Shown here piece after piece: positions 61,175-64,000 of a stretch of 64,000 nucleotides of DNA. Location of the stretch: contig NZ_SBIU01000004.1 of NCBI RefSeq assembly GCF_004765805.1, positions 124,001 through 188,000 on the forward strand, read 5' to 3'. The first letter of the stretch is position 1. Each line of letters opens with the position of its first letter. This stretch comes from Halorussus halobius (GTDB lineage: Archaea > Halobacteriota > Halobacteria > Halobacteriales > Haladaptataceae). The notes below the pieces were generated by a model. It saw only the letters and a program-made list of their open reading frames with translations, did no database searches and was not told the DNA's origin. The position numbers and the translations under genes were made by a program.

Positions 61175-62476
61175 ATGACTGAAAATAACACGTCCAGAAG
61201 AACCGTACTGAAGCGTATCGCGGCAGGCTCGGCGGTCGCGAGCGTCTCGGCGGTCGGCGGCGTCGGGACCGTCAGCGCCGACGACCACCGCATCGACCCC
61301 GAAGACGACGAGCTTCCGTACCCCGACGTGGACTACAAGACCGTCGGCGACGACGTCTGGGAGGCGCTGGGGCCACAGTACTGGCTGGCGACCATCGACC
61401 GCGACCGCATCGGGGAACTGCTCGAACTGTCGCCCGTCGACGGCGAGGAGACCCGGCTTCGCGCGGAGATGGTCGACGAGGTGCGCTCGACCTACGCGGT
61501 CGAACAGGAGCGCGACGGCAACGAGCTGACCTATCGGCTTGTCGACGGGAGCGTCGACCCGCTCGGCAAGGAGCGGCGCGCCGCGCTCAGCAAGGTCGCC
61601 GGCTCCGCGTTCGACGGGCTGGCGGCCGAGTCCGAGGGCGACGTCGAACCGCAGTGGAATCCCGGCGACCACGAGCGACAGGTCCGGTCGGCCGCCGAGG
61701 ACTTCGACGTGTTCAGCTACAAGGTCGACGACGTCGCCGAGGCCGCCCGGGAGCCCGACGACTTCGGCTGCGAGGACTGTAGCGCCGACTGGCTGCCGGG
61801 AGCGGGCTACGTGCCGGGATTCCTCAAGGACGCGCTGGAGAGCGCCATCGACGACCTCGACCCCGACAAGAAGCAGCCGCCCTACCATTTCTACTGGCCC
61901 GACCCGCCGTCGCTCGACGTCTGGGAGTGGGAAATCGGCCCGTCGGCGTTCGGCGGCGCTCCCCAGGAGGGCCAGTACATGATGGACAACGCCGAGGACT
62001 CGTACAGCTCCCGGGAGTACATCGGGTACACGGTTCACTACCTGCAGGACATGGGCGTCCCGCTCCACACCGGAGCTATCTGGGAGCAGCTCAACCCGTC
62101 GCCGGAGGGCTGTGGCGCGACCGGGTGCGACCAGTACCTCGACCCGCGCTTCCAGTTGCACTACGGCTACGAAGGGTTCATCTACGACAACTTCCCGGAA
62201 GGCGAGGAGGCGTCGTATCTCGACGAGTCCTTCGAGGAGTCGTTCGACGACGCGAGCTACCCCTACTACATCTCCAGCGTCGAGGAGGAGTGTAAGGACC
62301 TCGCGAACACCTCGACCCAGTACTCGACGTCCATCTTCGAGGAACTCATGGCCCACGGCACCGACTTCCCCTCGCTGTGGGACGAGACGGTCTACCAGCA
62401 GACCCACAACTGCATGCAGTCGACCGGCGGCTACGTCCGGGGACTGCTCGACGAGTTCTACGACTTCGAGTACTGA
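61175..62476 (+). CDS. Tat-exported zinc-dependent phospholipase C / S1-P1 nuclease-like protein
   Basis: 433 residues. The signal peptide has the twin-arginine motif SRRTVLKRIAAG and ends near TVSADD. Zinc ligands of the phospholipase C fold can be matched by spacing: H288-x3-D292 in VHYLQDM, H298 in GVPLHTG, and H329-x3-E333 in QLHYGYE. H238 in PPYHFYW may be a further ligand. Several Cys (CEDC, CGATGC) may form disulfides outside the cell. Expected to hydrolyse phosphodiesters, either phospholipid or nucleic acid, in the medium or cell wall. Confidence 0.78.
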   Translation: MTENNTSRRTVLKRIAAGSAVASVSAVGGVGTVSADDHRIDPEDDELPYPDVDYKTVGDDVWEALGPQYWLATIDRDRIGELLELSPVDGEETRLRAEMVDEVRSTYAVEQERDGNELTYRLVDGSVDPLGKERRAALSKVAGSAFDGLAAESEGDVEPQWNPGDHERQVRSAAEDFDVFSYKVDDVAEAAREPDDFGCEDCSADWLPGAGYVPGFLKDALESAIDDLDPDKKQPPYHFYWPDPPSLDVWEWEIGPSAFGGAPQEGQYMMDNAEDSYSSREYIGYTVHYLQDMGVPLHTGAIWEQLNPSPEGCGATGCDQYLDPRFQLHYGYEGFIYDNFPEGEEASYLDESFEESFDDASYPYYISSVEEECKDLANTSTQYSTSIFEELMAHGTDFPSLWDETVYQQTHNCMQSTGGYVRGLLDEFYDFEY

Positions 62477-62533
62477 CGGCCGTCTCTCGCGCCCCGCCGG
62501 GCCGGGAGCGCCCGGCTTCGCGAGCGCGCCGGT

Positions 62534-63538
62534 TCACTCCACGACGAGGGTGTACGTCGCGTCGTAGTACGAGCCGTCGTAGGCGTAGTAGCGCTCGCGC
62601 CGCGCTCTCGTCTCCCCGTCGGCGACTTCGACCGACGAGAGGTCGAGTCGCTCGAGGAGCGTCGCCAGCGACTTCGAGGCGTTGCCGTCCTCCTCGTAGG
62701 GAGCCTCGCCGAGTCCGTCGAGAATCTCCCGGACGCCCTCGTCGAGCTCGTCCCGGTCGAACGTCGCGTCGAGGTGGGTCGTCTCGACGCGCTCGCGGAA
62801 CGCCGCCGGGTCGTCGGTCACGCGCTCGATTTCGTGGACGTACCGGGTCGTGGGTATCCTCGCCCGCTCGACGTGCAACCGGAGCAACTGCTCGTCGGGC
62901 AGGCCGGGTCGGCCGTCGGTGACCCGGCCGTACTCGAACGGCGGGTCGGGAACCACGTCGCTGTCCGCCGGGTCGAGCGGGTCGAAGAAGACGACGCCCC
63001 GGTCCCGGAGCGGCGTCTCGGCGTGGTCCTCGTCGGCCGCGACCGAGTTCATCGCCATCCGGCGCGCGGCCGACAGGACGTTCGCGTCGAGCGCGCCGTA
63101 CCGGTCCGAACTGAAGGTGTCGGCGTCGACCGGGTCGACGCCCGAGGCGTCTTCGACCGGCTCGAACCACACCACCCACGCCTCGACGTCGGTCGATTCG
63201 GCGTCGGTCACTCGGAGCCGGTAGTACGTGCCCTCGCGCTCGACGTAGGTCGGCCGACGTCGCCGGACCCCTGCGGGCGTCTCCGGGTGGCGGAGTCCGC
63301 CGTCGAGGCTCGCGTCGAGGGTGACGAGTCGGCCGTCCGCGAACAGGTCGTCGAGGAGTTCGTCGGCGTGTCGGGCCACGTGGCGCGCGCTCCGGGTCGG
63401 GTCTACCAGGAAGCGGTCGTCTATCGTCCCCGACGTCGCGGCGAGCAGGTGTCGCCGACCGCCGCCGCCGAGACAGCCTGCCAGCGCGGCGGTCGCGGGG
63501 AGGGCGGCGCACAACCGCCTGCGGGTCAATCGGTTCAT
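62534..63538 (-). CDS. Haloarchaeal lipoprotein, function unknown
   Basis: 334 residues from ATG 63538. The N-terminus has TRRRLCAALPATAALAGCLG, a Tat-type Arg region with a lipobox LAGC, so it is probably lipid-anchored outside the membrane. The mature part is acidic alpha/beta with RVTDAESTDVEAWVVWFEP and a C-terminal YYAYDGSYYDATYTLVVE; no family is recognised. A strong tttatc-type TATA box lies near 63566-63572 (minus strand). Confidence 0.75.
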   Translation of the reverse strand: MNRLTRRRLCAALPATAALAGCLGGGGRRHLLAATSGTIDDRFLVDPTRSARHVARHADELLDDLFADGRLVTLDASLDGGLRHPETPAGVRRRRPTYVEREGTYYRLRVTDAESTDVEAWVVWFEPVEDASGVDPVDADTFSSDRYGALDANVLSAARRMAMNSVAADEDHAETPLRDRGVVFFDPLDPADSDVVPDPPFEYGRVTDGRPGLPDEQLLRLHVERARIPTTRYVHEIERVTDDPAAFRERVETTHLDATFDRDELDEGVREILDGLGEAPYEEDGNASKSLATLLERLDLSSVEVADGETRARRERYYAYDGSYYDATYTLVVE

Positions 63539-63565
63539 GAGCCGACATTATTCACGCACGGATAA

Positions 63566-63572
63566 ATATCAC
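63566..63572 (-). promoter_or_regulatory. TATA-like box of the lipoprotein gene
   Basis: The minus strand reads gatatttatccg, about 28-34 nt before ATG 63538, supporting leaderless initiation there. Confidence 0.5.
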
Positions 63573-63666
63573 AGTGTTCGTTATCGAAACTACCTCGGAC
63601 GTCGCGCCCGGCGTTCGCTCGCGGTCTTTATCAGGGCCGGGTCCGTAGCCCGCGACGACTTGCCGA

Positions 63667-64000
63667 ATGACCGGGGACACGAACATCCGGCGGCTCGACG
63701 ACGACACGGTCCGACAGATAGCGGCGGGCGAGGTGGTCGAGCGCCCGGCGTCCGTGGTCAAGGAACTGGTCGAGAACAGCCTCGACGCCGACGCCGACCG
63801 AATCGACGTGACCGTCGCGGACGGCGGCACCGAGCGCATCGCGGTCAGCGACGATGGCGTCGGGATGAGCGAGGCCGACGTGCGCGCGGCGGTGCGCGAA
63901 CACACCACCAGCAAAATCGGGGGCATCGACGACCTCGAATCCGGCGTCGGGACCCTCGGCTTCCGTGGCGAGGCGCTGTACACCATCGGCGGGGTCTCGC
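63667..64000 (+). CDS. mutL: DNA mismatch repair protein MutL, 3' end beyond the window
   Basis: ATG 63667; about 111 residues are visible. GHKL ATPase motifs: IAAGEVVERPASVVKELVEN (motif I), SLDADADRIDV, VSDDGVGM (motif II), TTSKIG, and TLGFRGEALYTIGGVS (motif III). Acts with MutS, whose gene lies about 13 kb upstream. A tctttatc box near 63625-63631 is 36-42 nt before the ATG. Confidence 0.95.
   Translation, partial: MTGDTNIRRLDDDTVRQIAAGEVVERPASVVKELVENSLDADADRIDVTVADGGTERIAVSDDGVGMSEADVRAAVREHTTSKIGGIDDLESGVGTLGFRGEALYTIGGVS

Overview
The window is chromosomal DNA of a haloarchaeon (class Halobacteria). The GC content is high, the proteins are rich in Asp and Glu, many starts appear leaderless with a TATA-like box about 25-35 nt upstream, and the core set is archaeal: AglB, AglM, aIF5B, PAN, the Kae1-Bud32 fusion, S24e and S27ae. 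The genus cannot be fixed from sequence alone; a Halorussus-like organism is only a guess. I saw no rRNA, tRNA, CRISPR array or intact insertion sequence.

Region 1 (1-12.4 kb) is a cell-surface glycan / N-glycosylation locus. A minus-strand operon reads glycosyltransferase, sugar N-formyltransferase, PLP aminotransferase, Gfo/Idh oxidoreductase and nucleotide-sugar dehydrogenase (cut by the left edge). It resembles a diamino-uronic-acid pathway in which the usual acetyltransferase is replaced by a formyltransferase. A plus-strand epimerase and a second nucleotide-sugar dehydrogenase follow, then a polyprenyl-phosphate sugar-phosphotransferase and a divergent AglB-type oligosaccharyltransferase with a C-terminal LamG-like domain. 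AglM (22.4 kb) and a UppP-like phosphatase (23.7 kb) probably serve the same pathway.

Region 2 (12.4-16.7 kb) is an AT-rich island with a membrane-protein pair (the second gene is an HTTM domain fused to a CxxC thioredoxin-like domain). It ends in a VirB4-like ATPase gene that looks truncated and sits in frame directly behind a divergent FtsZ/CetZ-like gene.

Region 3 (17.9-22.2 kb) holds a probable D-glutamate module: DgcA-like epimerase, DgcN-like DUF1611 protein, a YkvI-type transporter and an HTH_10 regulator.

Region 4 (22-50 kb) is mostly housekeeping: old-yellow-enzyme family protein, threonine synthase, HpcH aldolase, a stand-alone MCM N-terminal domain, PGI, CPBP protease, Nob1, PRC-barrel protein, aIF5B, arginine decarboxylase, PepF, PAN, Kae1-Bud32, S27ae/S24e and MutS.

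Region 5 (50.8-59.7 kb) is an acetate-utilisation locus: two acetyl-CoA synthetase paralogues flank a regulator with an N-terminal tyrosine-recombinase-like domain, followed by a DUF4212 + SSS symporter pair, UspA and a small membrane protein. The right end carries an aldo/keto reductase, a Tat-exported zinc phospholipase C-like protein, a lipoprotein and the start of mutL.

The most unusual signal is intergenic. Three copies of a roughly 120-nt imperfect palindrome (27254-27373, 44766-44888, and 59774-59894 inverted) keep the same predicted fold although their stem sequences differ by compensating changes. All three point toward the 3' end of a neighbouring gene, and two carry tandem extra copies of their 3' arm.
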